55,876 nucleotides of DNA from Chthonomonadales bacterium (GTDB taxonomy: Bacteria; Armatimonadota; Chthonomonadetes; Chthonomonadales; CAJBBX01), in the NCBI GenBank assembly GCA_013360745.1, contig JABWBA010000014.1, positions 1-55,876 on the forward strand, written 5' to 3'. Both the position numbers and the translations under genes were made by a program. The number at the start of each line of letters is the position of its first letter. Position 1 is the stretch's first letter. Of the stretch, positions 1 through 8,149 are shown one piece after another. The notes under the pieces are model-generated. The model worked only from the letters and a program-made list of their open reading frames with translations, did not search any database and was not told where the DNA came from.

Positions 1-1
1 C

Positions 2-1459
2 TGTTGTGTCGGCCTCCATGGCGCAACCCGCACTGAAAACACGGAGGCGATGGTCCTCCGAGATCGATGGGGGAGGGACCTCCGAACCGCAGGTGTCACG
101 CTGGTCGATTGGGAAGGGCATATCGCAAATCCGGCTGTGGAGCTGCTCCTCGATCTCGGCGAGCGCGTGAACCTGCCGGCCCGGGTGGTCCTGACCGCAA
201 ACGGCTGTCGTCTGATGTTCAATCTGTTCAGCGAAGTCGGCCCATCCGGACCAACCAGGGTCCTGCTGTACGAAAGCCACGAACGATCGGCCCGATTTCG
301 CATGGCCGTCGTTCCGGATCGCGCAGGGGGCGATGAAGACTATACGCTGACCGCGAGGCTGACCACCGGTGTCGGAGAGGAGCGTACCGCTCAATGGAGG
401 GTGCGGGTTCTCGACCAGGATCGGCCCGAACCGCCCGCAGCGTTCGTCCATGTGGACTACAGCCAGGATGAGACCGGTTTCTTCCGGGACGCTCGAGCCC
501 GGAGGATCTTCGAACAAGCGGTGGGTGATTGGACCTACTTCCTTGCCGATCAGGGCTTCGAGCCCGTCGAAGCGGGGCGCGAGACGGCGTTCATCAACGA
601 ACCGACCACGTTCGAGCGAGGCCATACAGTTCAGAACGCATCCGCGTACACCGGCTATCTCCTCTACGCGCAGGGCATCCAGGTGCCTGAACGCCGTTCG
701 GGCGGCAGGGCGTCGGACACGGGCGGCCTACAGCGTCGTGATGGTCGAGCGCTGGGCCTCCGACGCTCGGGGACCGTCCTATCAGAGATCACGGGCAACT
801 GGAACGGCCTGGGCTGGTCCATGGAAGAGGACGACGATCGGTGGTGGGTTTCGTCCTGCAGCGCCGGCGAACCCCATGACTACTACTCCGTCGTCCGCCA
901 CGAGATCGGCCATACCCTCCTGTATCACCGTGTCCATCCGGCCTTTGCCAGGCTCATGCGCAACGGTCGGATCCATGCCGACGCGGTCCGGGCCTATCTG
1001 GGCCAGGAGCCGCGGGTCAACGCATCGGAGCATCTCTTCGAGACGGTCGATCCGATCAGCCGCGTCGGGGCCTTTGGCAATGAATACGGCGGGGACATGC
1101 CCAGAAAGCGCTGGCTCCTTACGAAAGTCGACCTTCTCATGCTGCAGGCGGTCGGCTATCGGCTCAGGCCGACAACGTCGCTCGCCCCGCTCGAGATAGA
1201 GGCGCCGCGGATCTGTCGGGGCAGTGTCGGCGAGCGGTTGTCCTGTCCGATCAAGATCGCCGGCGGGATTCCTCCCTACAGGGTTCGGGTCAGCAGGGGG
1301 GCGCTGCCGGAGGGGGTGGAGCTCAACGACCGTACGGGAGAACTAACGGGCATACCGTCTCGCGAAGGGCGCTATGCGATCGGTCTCGAAGTTGAGGACG
1401 GCGACCCTCGCCGCCCTGCCCGACGTGCAGCGCTCCGCCTGATCATTGATCGACCCTGA
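2..1459 (+). CDS. Metallopeptidase-like protein with C-terminal putative Ig domain (5' end outside window)
   Basis: The reading frame is open from base 2 through the ATG at 50 to the stop at 1459. The GGAGG before ATG 50 ends only two or three bases from it, too close for a ribosome site, and no signal peptide follows, so the gene probably starts left of the window. Counting from ATG 50, residues 284-296 read HEIGHTLLYHRVH, a HEXXH zinc-protease signature with two more histidines just downstream; this spacing differs from the strict metzincin HEXXHXXGXXH. Residues about 404-466 (GGIPPYRV...GELTGIP...GRYAIGLEVED) look like a He_PIG/cadherin-like Ig domain, which is common on secreted proteins of carbohydrate-degrading bacteria. 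The likely role is an extracellular metallopeptidase or zinc protein, but the substrate is unknown and family membership was not tested. It is separated by 189 bases without genes from the convergent GH106 gene. Confidence 0.72.
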   Translation, partial: CCVGLHGATRTENTEAMVLRDRWGRDLRTAGVTLVDWEGHIANPAVELLLDLGERVNLPARVVLTANGCRLMFNLFSEVGPSGPTRVLLYESHERSARFRMAVVPDRAGGDEDYTLTARLTTGVGEERTAQWRVRVLDQDRPEPPAAFVHVDYSQDETGFFRDARARRIFEQAVGDWTYFLADQGFEPVEAGRETAFINEPTTFERGHTVQNASAYTGYLLYAQGIQVPERRSGGRASDTGGLQRRDGRALGLRRSGTVLSEITGNWNGLGWSMEEDDDRWWVSSCSAGEPHDYYSVVRHEIGHTLLYHRVHPAFARLMRNGRIHADAVRAYLGQEPRVNASEHLFETVDPISRVGAFGNEYGGDMPRKRWLLTKVDLLMLQAVGYRLRPTTSLAPLEIEAPRICRGSVGERLSCPIKIAGGIPPYRVRVSRGALPEGVELNDRTGELTGIPSREGRYAIGLEVEDGDPRRPARRAALRLIIDRP

Positions 1460-1648
1460 CGTACTGGATTCCATCCCAATCCCATCGTCGTAGCCCGGAT
1501 CTCGATCCCGTGGGGATACGCGAGTACCCGCCCATAATCATTGAACAGGCCGGTTTCCTATTAACGCGGCCGGGATGAGCTGGGATGGGAGCCCCAGCAT
1601 TCGGCCGAGCCGCTCCGACAGGGTAATGCGTTTCGGCGCAGGCTTATA

Positions 1649-4600
1649 TTAGAGGATCGGAATCGGGCGGCTGGATCGGAGGGTGACCGGGCCGAGCAGC
1701 CCGCTTTCGATCGGCTCGTCGTCCTTGCTCCAGAATCTCCAGGTGGTGAAGGTTTTCCGATTCCGCGCGGGGCGTGGTTCGTCGGACCAGACCCAGGCTG
1801 GCCAGGCCGCCAGAGCGGTCCCGCGCCATTCGACGTCCGCTGGCTTATGCTCGTCGCCGATCAATCGGTTCGGCCAGAGATTCGTTACCTTGATCTCGAT
1901 CCGGTTCACCCCCGGCTTCAGGAGCCCCGTGACGTCGAGCCTGTACGGCGCCTTCCAGAGGATGCCCAGGTATCGGCCGTTGAGCGTCACCTCCGCGAAG
2001 TTCTTGACCTGCCCGAGGTCGAGTTCGATGCGGCGCCTCTGACCGGCGAACTCCCGTGAAACCGTCAGGGTGCGGCTGTAGGTGGCCCAGCCCGAAAAAT
2101 ACCGGATCCCCTCCTCCGGGCGGGCGGTCCAGGATACGAGCTTCGGAAAAGTCGCCCGCTCGGGAGCCCCCCAACCGGGTTTGAAGCGCACCGTCCAGGG
2201 GCCGCGAACCGTCATGGCATCGGCATCCTTTTGTGCGATCACGGTACGGCTCTTCCCGCTTCGGGTGCGGAACGTATACTGGCCCCGCTTCCACAGGAGG
2301 ATCGTAGTGCGACCGGACCTGTCCACATCCAGCTGCCAGTCTCTGGGCGCCGCGGTGCGGCTGCCCGGCCCGAGAACGATGGTTCCCCCTTCGGGCTCGG
2401 TGGCGCTGCGCACGGCGCCGTTCAGGGTCCATTCCACACGAAGCCGCTTGACGACGTTGGGCACGGGGTCGCCGAAGATCTCATTCGAAGCCTGGACCTC
2501 CCGGTACCCCTGAGCGATGAGCTCCGCTACTCTGGCGGTGACGTCGGCGCCGCGGCTGCCGTCCTGCGCTTCATAGCGCGCCGAACGAATGACGATGGTC
2601 TCCTTTGGGAGCGGCTTGCCCGAGGCGCCGGCCCGAGTTGCGAGGACAAGATGATCCTTGGTGGCGGGTTTTCGGAATATCACGAACACCGACTCCGCGG
2701 GCTCCAGCCTCAAGGACACGAGCGTACGAGATCGTTCCTCGCGCCACACCGGAGCGGTCTCGATCTTGCCGGTGTCGGCATGCCAGAGCTCCGGCGTCTT
2801 GCCGCTGACTCGGAACTGACAATCGACATCGATGGAGCGATACTCCTGATTCGATACGAAATAGACCTCGACCGCGCCGATGCGACGGTGGATATAGGCA
2901 AGGCGAGCGCCGTGTCGCGCCGCGCGATACTCAAAATCCGGCTTGAGGTTCAGGCGCCTCAGGATCTCCGACATGGGCAAGCCCCAGAAGACCCTCCCCT
3001 TGCCATACGCTCGTTCCTTTACCTTGACGCCGTCGCAGTCCGCCCAGACGGCGGCGCCGATCGCGTCGACCTCCCGATCGCTATCCGGATAACCGGTCAG
3101 ACTCGGCGATCGCTCCGGGCGCGGGCCCACAACGTACGCTCCGTCTCGTACGAGTTCCTGGATCTTCCTGGCGATAGCGGGGGACATATATCGGCTGTCG
3201 GGCAGGACCAGGAGACGATAGCTCATGCCGTCCGGCAGGACGATTCGTCCGTTTCGAACGACCATCCGGTTCAGGAGGACGGTGGCATCGCAGCCGTCGT
3301 AGTCGTAGCCGGTCGGCAGGGTCGGGTGGAGGCCCGCCCGCTCCGGCAGGTCGTTGGGTCCCGCCTCGCCCACGAAGTAACAGACATCAGCCGTGAAGAG
3401 GCCGGATTGTAGGAGGAACTGGCAGCGAGCGATATAGGTGAACCATGCCGATGCCTGATCCCACCATGTGTTCGTCCTCTCCAGATGTGTGCCCCATGGT
3501 CCCATGGTCATGCCGGGGTAGAGGTCCAACCACGGCTGGTGGGCATACCGATGAAAGATATAGCGGTTGATACCCTGAGTGAACACGTAATCCCCGAGGG
3601 CTTTGATGCCGTAGGGCTCCACGAGCCAGCGCCCCCGCGCTTCGTCCGCCGTGAACGACTCGGCGCCGACGATCCTGCGGCCGTTCGTATGGGCCGCCGC
3701 CGCCGCTAGCTTCAGGGTTTGTCCGGCGCCTCCGTTGGGTACCCAGAACTCACCCATGGGGATATCGGCGATTCCTCCGGCCTGGAGGTTATCAAATGTC
3801 CCGTTGCCGTAGGGTTCGGTAGAGAACAGGAGCCCGTTCCGGCGGCAGAGCTCCGCGAAATAGGCGTAGTAGTTCTCGGCCCAGAGGTCGGACACCGTCC
3901 GCCGGAAATCCCAGAGAAACCGTTCCGTTACATCGATATTCGCCACCACGCGGCCGGTCAGCGCAGGGATGTATCGGATCAGATCGTACCCACGCCGACG
4001 GGCGAACTCCTCGCGGAACGCCGGAGTCCAGTTCTGGTAGCCGGTCTCATAGCTATCGATCAGCGCGTTGTTGAGAACGCGAGCGACGTTGGGGCCGGCT
4101 GCCTCGATGACGCGGCCCATAAATCCGGTCCAGAACGCGTCCATGGCCGGACGACTGAGTTTGTCGACCTCGAGCCCCCGTCCGGTAACCGGCGCGGGGG
4201 CGTTCTGCGCCCCGGTGCACGTATGGCCGATGCGAATGAGGGTCCAGCGGCCAGGAGGGGCGTCCCACGCGAGAGATCCGTCCGGTTTCATATGGCCCGT
4301 GATCTCCCGGATCTCGCTCAGGGGCGCACCCGGCGGCGCATCGGCGACGATGTCCGGATCGCGCATCGGAGGCCGATCGAACCCTGCCTTCGCGTGGGCA
4401 TGCCGGATTCGATAGGCCGCAGCGGTCGGCTCTGCAGGGATCGGCATGGCGATGACCGCGATGTCTCGATAATAGCCCTGGCGCGTGGCGGGCTGATCCA
4501 GTCTGATCGAGATCCGTCCGGGCCCCTCGACATCCCGTTCGGTCCAGGTGAGCATCTGCATGGCATGTTCCGGCGTAACCCACGGTCCGCCGCTGCTGGA

Positions 4601-4969
4601 CCATCCGGGGCAGTTGTGGATGCAGACCTCGAGCCCCAGACGGGCGGCTTCCGCGATGGCGTGTCTCGTATGCTCCTGCCATTGCGGGCTCATCACCGGG
4701 ATGGGGCCATCCGGGATCCCGCAATCGACGTTGAAGATCTGCACGCCGCCTATTCCCGCTCGCTTCATGGCTTCGAGGTCGGCGGTGATCCCTTCCTTCG
4801 AGGTGTTTCCGTTCAACCAGTGCCACCACGTATGGGGTTTGGCTCCGGTTGGAGGTCGGCGGAAGCTCGCCTCCAGCGTATCCGTTGTTCCGAGCGCGGC
4901 CCCGAAGGGCAGAGCCAGGAGCGCGGGAATCACGCCGAAACGCGCGGTCATTCGCAGGATCGATCGCAT
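1649..4969 (-). CDS. Secreted glycoside hydrolase family 106-like protein (alpha-L-rhamnosidase family)
   Basis: The predicted exported enzyme has 1106 residues. The frame is open further upstream, but I chose ATG 4969 because a GGAG lies nine bases before it and a typical signal peptide follows at once (MRSILRMTARFGVIPALLALPFGAALG). Residues 48-55 (WWHWLNGN), then KEGITADLEAMKRAGIGGVQIF and CIHNCPGWSSSGGPWV, are the N-terminal TIM-barrel hallmarks of GH106. The C-terminus (about residues 970-1090) carries a beta-sandwich with LDLGQVKNFAEVTLNG and TNLWPNRLIGDE, also usual in GH106. Characterised family members remove alpha-L-rhamnose from pectic rhamnogalacturonan and similar glycans by inversion. 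The length is normal for the family. It is divergent from the ATPase gene at 5211 with 241 bases between them, and convergent with the protein at the left edge. The exact linkage specificity cannot be read from sequence. Confidence 0.9.
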   Translation of the reverse strand: MRSILRMTARFGVIPALLALPFGAALGTTDTLEASFRRPPTGAKPHTWWHWLNGNTSKEGITADLEAMKRAGIGGVQIFNVDCGIPDGPIPVMSPQWQEHTRHAIAEAARLGLEVCIHNCPGWSSSGGPWVTPEHAMQMLTWTERDVEGPGRISIRLDQPATRQGYYRDIAVIAMPIPAEPTAAAYRIRHAHAKAGFDRPPMRDPDIVADAPPGAPLSEIREITGHMKPDGSLAWDAPPGRWTLIRIGHTCTGAQNAPAPVTGRGLEVDKLSRPAMDAFWTGFMGRVIEAAGPNVARVLNNALIDSYETGYQNWTPAFREEFARRRGYDLIRYIPALTGRVVANIDVTERFLWDFRRTVSDLWAENYYAYFAELCRRNGLLFSTEPYGNGTFDNLQAGGIADIPMGEFWVPNGGAGQTLKLAAAAAHTNGRRIVGAESFTADEARGRWLVEPYGIKALGDYVFTQGINRYIFHRYAHQPWLDLYPGMTMGPWGTHLERTNTWWDQASAWFTYIARCQFLLQSGLFTADVCYFVGEAGPNDLPERAGLHPTLPTGYDYDGCDATVLLNRMVVRNGRIVLPDGMSYRLLVLPDSRYMSPAIARKIQELVRDGAYVVGPRPERSPSLTGYPDSDREVDAIGAAVWADCDGVKVKERAYGKGRVFWGLPMSEILRRLNLKPDFEYRAARHGARLAYIHRRIGAVEVYFVSNQEYRSIDVDCQFRVSGKTPELWHADTGKIETAPVWREERSRTLVSLRLEPAESVFVIFRKPATKDHLVLATRAGASGKPLPKETIVIRSARYEAQDGSRGADVTARVAELIAQGYREVQASNEIFGDPVPNVVKRLRVEWTLNGAVRSATEPEGGTIVLGPGSRTAAPRDWQLDVDRSGRTTILLWKRGQYTFRTRSGKSRTVIAQKDADAMTVRGPWTVRFKPGWGAPERATFPKLVSWTARPEEGIRYFSGWATYSRTLTVSREFAGQRRRIELDLGQVKNFAEVTLNGRYLGILWKAPYRLDVTGLLKPGVNRIEIKVTNLWPNRLIGDEHKPADVEWRGTALAAWPAWVWSDEPRPARNRKTFTTWRFWSKDDEPIESGLLGPVTLRSSRPIPIL

Positions 4970-5195
4970 GGGCGTACACTCCATCGGGTCGCCGTCTCGA
5001 TTGGCCGGCCACCGTACCGATAACGCCTTCGACATCGGAAGTCTCAATACCTTCGCCGATCCCCGAGCGATTGCGCTGCGAAGCCGTGTCTTCCCGTGGG
5101 GTGACCCATGGGCGTCGGGCAGACGCGCGAGCTCCGTCCATCCCGACCGCTTATCGAGCACGGCCCCGGTCGGCAGTATCCCGCCCGGCCTGCGG

Positions 5196-5204
5196 TGGTA
5201 CAAT
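5196..5204 (+). promoter_or_regulatory. Extended -10 promoter, predicted leaderless start of ATPase gene
   Basis: TGG followed by TACAAT (-10 at 5199-5204, five of six consensus bases) ends six bases before the ATG at 5211. Transcription would therefore begin at or next to the start codon, giving a leaderless mRNA. There is no Shine-Dalgarno sequence before 5211 and no good -35 box at 17 bases, which suits an extended -10 promoter. The prediction is from sequence only. Confidence 0.55.
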
Positions 5205-5210
5205 CCCGTC

Positions 5211-6341
5211 ATGGTCCGGCGCGTCTATGCCCATAACTTCCGGTGCTTCCAGAATACCGAGATGGATATCGCCGACCGGCGGCATGTGCTCCTGGTTGGG
5301 CGCAATGGTTCGGGTAAGAGTTCTCTTCTCGACATCGTCCAGTCGTTCCGCCTGCTCGCGTTCGGACGCAACCAGGCCGACGAGTTCCTTCCTGATCGGA
5401 GCGTCACGGCTCTGCCGTCCTCGGCGCCGCAACCCCACCCCCAGATCCGTCTGGAGATCGACATGGACATCCCACAATGCGGTGTGGCGTCCTACTCACT
5501 CTCCCTGGAGCAGCCTCCAGCCTTCCGGAAGATGCGCGTGGCCGAGGAGCGGCTGGTCGTCGACGGAGATAATGTGCTCGAGCGAAACCTGGCATCCGTC
5601 CGCTTCGCAGGAGCGGACGGCAAGCGGATCGAGTTCTCGCTCGATTGGCATCTGATCTCGGTGTCGGTGATCGGCGTGCCGACCGATGATCATCCGATCG
5701 AGCGATTTCGGCGCGAACTGCGCAGGCTGGTACTCCTCCGGCCGGTTCCGTCCACGATGGTGGGAGAGGGAGGGGCCCAGGTGGCTGTGCCAGATCCGAG
5801 CTGCCGAGCGTTTGGAGACTGGTTTCGCGAGACGATGAACACCCATCCAGGAGCCTACGAACCGTTCCGTACCTACCTGAAGGAGGCTCTGCCGGGGTTT
5901 GAGGCAGCGGCAAATCGTTCGTCCGGACTGGGGGTCTGGAGCCTCGAGTACGAGTTCCGGAGCAACAGCGGCGGGCCGTACAGCATTTCGTTCGGCGATC
6001 TGTCCGATGGCGAAAAGTGCCTCTCGGTTGCGGCGCTGACGTGCGCCCTCGCCGAAGCCGCGCCACCGATAACGGTATTCTGGGACGAACCGGACAGTTT
6101 CGTCGCTCTACCCGAGATACAGCGCCTTATCGTGGCTCTTCGGCGGGCCGCGCGCAACGATGGGCAGTTCATCGCCACGTCACACGATGCTGAAGCGATA
6201 CGGGCCTTCACGCGGGAGAACACGCTGATCCTCTTTCGGAGCAGCCATTCCGAGCCCTCCCGCCTTCGACCCGCCAACGATCTGGTCGCGCCTTCGGACG
6301 ACCTGGCCGATGCACTGGCACGGGGCGACGATATCGCCTGA
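5211..6341 (+). CDS. OLD/RecF-like AAA family ATPase, first gene of two-gene cassette
   Basis: The product has 376 residues. It opens with MVRRVYAHNFRCFQ, the usual start of ABC-type AAA ATPases of the RecF/SMC/OLD group. Walker A is GRNGSGKS (30-37), an ABC-signature-like LSDGEK lies at 264-269, Walker B with catalytic glutamate is FWDEPD (D292, E293), and a switch histidine is at H325 (ATSHDAEAI). All parts of a working ATPase are present. There is no TOPRIM or nuclease domain after the ATPase core, unlike OLD nucleases; that role may belong to the next gene, which begins six bases after this stop. Such ATPases act as sensors or regulators in defence systems (OLD, PARIS, Gabija-like), where they control a partner effector. 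Start 5211 is supported by the -10 box just upstream; the longer upstream frame overlaps the GH106 promoter region and is not credible. Defence function is inferred. Confidence 0.88.
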   Translation: MVRRVYAHNFRCFQNTEMDIADRRHVLLVGRNGSGKSSLLDIVQSFRLLAFGRNQADEFLPDRSVTALPSSAPQPHPQIRLEIDMDIPQCGVASYSLSLEQPPAFRKMRVAEERLVVDGDNVLERNLASVRFAGADGKRIEFSLDWHLISVSVIGVPTDDHPIERFRRELRRLVLLRPVPSTMVGEGGAQVAVPDPSCRAFGDWFRETMNTHPGAYEPFRTYLKEALPGFEAAANRSSGLGVWSLEYEFRSNSGGPYSISFGDLSDGEKCLSVAALTCALAEAAPPITVFWDEPDSFVALPEIQRLIVALRRAARNDGQFIATSHDAEAIRAFTRENTLILFRSSHSEPSRLRPANDLVAPSDDLADALARGDDIA

Positions 6342-6347
6342 CCTGAG

Positions 6348-6848
6348 ATGGTGAACAAACACCGGCCACACGTGCTGCTTCTGCCCGAGGATGCGGCCAT
6401 CAAAGACGTTGCGATCGGCTTCCTCGATGGTGTGGATCGCCAGCTAGCGATGCACATCGAGCGGTCCGCTGGCGGCTGGGCGAAGGCCAGGGATGCCGTC
6501 GCCACCGATTGCTATCGGCTGGCGGCGTATCCTGAGCGGCGTCTGGTCGTCGTGATCGACTTCGATGGCCACACGGAGCGCGGATCCGACATTGAGATGG
6601 CTTGCCCGGCGGCGATTGCCGATCGCGTGTTCGTGGTTGGGCCGCTGCATGACATCGAGGACTTGCGCAAGGCTCTTCAGAGCGCCGGAGCGATGGACGG
6701 AGACACACTGTCGGCCATTGGCCAGGTGGCTGCCCGCGATTGCAGGGAGGGTACGAGATCTCTGTGGTCGCATGATAAGCTCATACACAACGAGCCGACC
6801 TACAGACGCCTGCTCATGGACGTTCGGCCAATCCTCTTTGAGGATTAG
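6348..6848 (+). CDS. Small protein with PED and DFD motifs, putative TOPRIM-like partner of the ATPase
   Basis: The product has 166 residues and is coupled to the ATPase (gap six bases, weak ribosome site, so translational coupling is likely). Visible blocks are LLLPEDAAIKDVAIGFL (E14, D15), AGGWAKARD (41-49), VVVIDFDGH (D71, D73), RVFVVGPLHDIEDL (93-106), then ARDCREGTRSLWSHDKLIHN near the C-terminus. An acidic residue after a first hydrophobic strand followed by a DxD after a second is the arrangement of TOPRIM catalytic sites, so a divergent metal-dependent nuclease or nucleotidyl-acting fold is plausible. I recall similar PED/DFD proteins beside ATPases in cyanobacteria, annotated only as hypothetical; this is memory, not a search. 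The split ATPase plus TOPRIM-like partner resembles AriA/AriB of PARIS in layout, but the protein is smaller than AriB-type DUF4435 proteins. Function is not established. Confidence 0.8.
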   Translation: MVNKHRPHVLLLPEDAAIKDVAIGFLDGVDRQLAMHIERSAGGWAKARDAVATDCYRLAAYPERRLVVVIDFDGHTERGSDIEMACPAAIADRVFVVGPLHDIEDLRKALQSAGAMDGDTLSAIGQVAARDCREGTRSLWSHDKLIHNEPTYRRLLMDVRPILFED

Positions 6849-6850
6849 GT

Positions 6851-6937
6851 TCTTAACCCTTGGCCTCGGACGAGATTCTGGATCTTCCTGGCGAGAGCGC
6901 ACGACAAGAAGTACGGTCCGGTTCTAATATGAGGCAA
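6851..6937 (-). pseudogene. Decayed GH106-like fragment downstream of the ATPase cassette
   Basis: The minus strand of this gene-free stretch encodes a short piece reading LP...YFLSCALARKIQNLVRG, resembling residues about 590-612 of the GH106 protein at 1649-4969 (LPDSRYMSPAIARKIQELVRDG). At DNA level 6865-6899 matches 3145-3179 at 31 of 35 positions, in the same orientation. Nothing recognisable continues on either side, so this looks like the remnant of a second GH106 gene. It lies in the 314-base interval 6849-7162, which otherwise holds only the pilin promoter. A chance match is possible but unlikely for both DNA and protein. Confidence 0.45.
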
Positions 6938-6980
6938 CGATCCCCCTTCGGTCCGACTCTTAGTGAGGCAATGCGGGTTA

Positions 6981-7009
6981 TTGACGCTCCGACTCTGTCG
7001 TGTTACAAT
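6981..7009 (+). promoter_or_regulatory. Sigma70-type promoter of the pseudopilin gene
   Basis: TTGACG at 6981-6986 (five of six -35 bases) and TACAAT at 7004-7009 (five of six -10 bases) are separated by exactly 17 bases. The predicted transcript starts near 7016 and leaves a leader of about 147 bases before the ATG at 7163. No other gene lies between. The leader contains no structure I could identify as a riboswitch. Confidence 0.6.
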
Positions 7010-7162
7010 GCAACGGTTAGCTTGCCTCAGCAGCACGCTGCATAGCGGTCTGGGTCTGTGGATCATGGATCCGCACGATCCGGTCGGCCAGATGCACCAT
7101 GGCATCGAGCCTGCTGTTCTACCCAATCCACGCGGCGCCTGCGCGCCGCCAAGGAGATACGC

Positions 7163-7972
7163 ATGCCCAATCGTCGACGCGCGTTCACGTTGATCGAGCT
7201 TCTTGTCGTGATCGCCATCATCGCCATCCTCGCGGCGATCCTGTTCCCGGTCTTCGCCCAGGCTCGCGAACAGGCTCGCAAGACCGCCTGTGTTTCCAAC
7301 ACCAAGCAGATTGCGACCGCGGTGATCATGTACACGCAGGACTATGACGAGTTGTTCCCCATGAGCATGTATGTGACGGCGCCCAACATCGGCTTCGCCG
7401 TCTACGATGCGATCGCACCCTACATGAAGAACGTCGACATTCTGCGCTGCCCGAGCTTCGCACCCGGCATCGATTGGCAGGAGCGGTTGGCGCGCGTCGG
7501 GCTCGTGCCGCAGACGTTCCGGTACGTCGGCTACGTGCCCAACCTCGGTCTCTTTGGCGAGAATCTGTGCGGAACGCCGTTCAACAAGAAGACCCCGCCC
7601 ACGGCGCTGCCGGCGGTTCAGCTCCCGGTCGAGACGGTCATGCTCTTCGACGGCTATATGAAGCGAAGCCCGCTGCTCGACTACTACAACTTCCTCGCCA
7701 TGGCCCGGCATACGGAAGGGATCAGCGTCAACTTTACGGACGGGCATTCGAAGTACGTCCGTTACAGCGCCGTCAGCAACATCGGCGGCCTGATCCCCGC
7801 TGGATTTCCTAATGCCGGTCAGCCCTACTACCGCTGGCGAACCAATGAGCCGCTGGCCAACACCGAATCGGCTCTGGAAGCCGTCGCCAGCACGCCCGCT
7901 AACCCGTACAACGACCTGCATGGCGTTCCGGGCACCCGGATCACCGACTCCGAAGATAGCCCCTGCCCGTAG
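7163..7972 (+). CDS. Type II secretion/type IV pilin-like protein with H-X9-DG motif (DUF1559-like)
   Basis: The product has 269 residues. ATG 7163 is preceded by AAGGAG at 7151-7156. The N-terminus is a class III prepilin signal: basic MPNRRRA, cleavage expected between A7 and F8, glutamate +5 (E12), and the hydrophobic helix [19 protein letters not shown]. The C-terminal half contains H183 followed by nine residues and D193-G194 ([12 protein letters not shown]), the H-X9-DG motif of processed prepilin-like proteins. [31 protein letters not shown] is the pattern seen in Armatimonadota. The protein is expected to be cleaved and methylated by a prepilin peptidase and to sit in the envelope as a minor pseudopilin; no pilus or secretion gene is nearby, so it is an orphan. 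It has its own promoter and a hairpin after the stop. Confidence 0.92.
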   Translation: MPNRRRAFTLIELLVVIAIIAILAAILFPVFAQAREQARKTACVSNTKQIATAVIMYTQDYDELFPMSMYVTAPNIGFAVYDAIAPYMKNVDILRCPSFAPGIDWQERLARVGLVPQTFRYVGYVPNLGLFGENLCGTPFNKKTPPTALPAVQLPVETVMLFDGYMKRSPLLDYYNFLAMARHTEGISVNFTDGHSKYVRYSAVSNIGGLIPAGFPNAGQPYYRWRTNEPLANTESALEAVASTPANPYNDLHGVPGTRITDSEDSPCP

Positions 7973-7979
7973 AACTCCC

Positions 7980-8013
7980 GCCGGGGATCGGCATTTCGAC
8001 GCCGATCCCCGGC
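7980..8013 (+). terminator. Strong hairpin after pseudopilin gene
   Basis: A perfect 13-base inverted repeat (arms 7980-7992 and 8001-8013, GC-rich, eight-base loop ATTTCGAC) begins eight bases after the pilin stop. There is no U-tract, so it may terminate with Rho or only protect the transcript 3' end. Confidence 0.65.
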
Positions 8014-8149
8014 TGCACGGCTGCCTCCGGTACACTCGATTGGCGCGGCAACGGCGCTACGATCGCCTCCGGCCCTATTCGCGATGGTCTTGTAGCCACC
8101 CGGGTTGGCGAGCCTGCAGGTAGACTGGACTGGGAAGCGCTCGCGCTTC

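Noticed and set aside
1460-1648. Terminator between the convergent genes at the left end
   Set aside because: Only a six-base stem (GCTGGG/CCCAGC) could be drawn; nothing else is recognisable in the interval.
6849-7162. Possible retron or small RNA beside the ATPase cassette
   Set aside because: No reverse transcriptase gene and no convincing long stem-loop are present. The interval is explained by a GH106 remnant and the pilin promoter.
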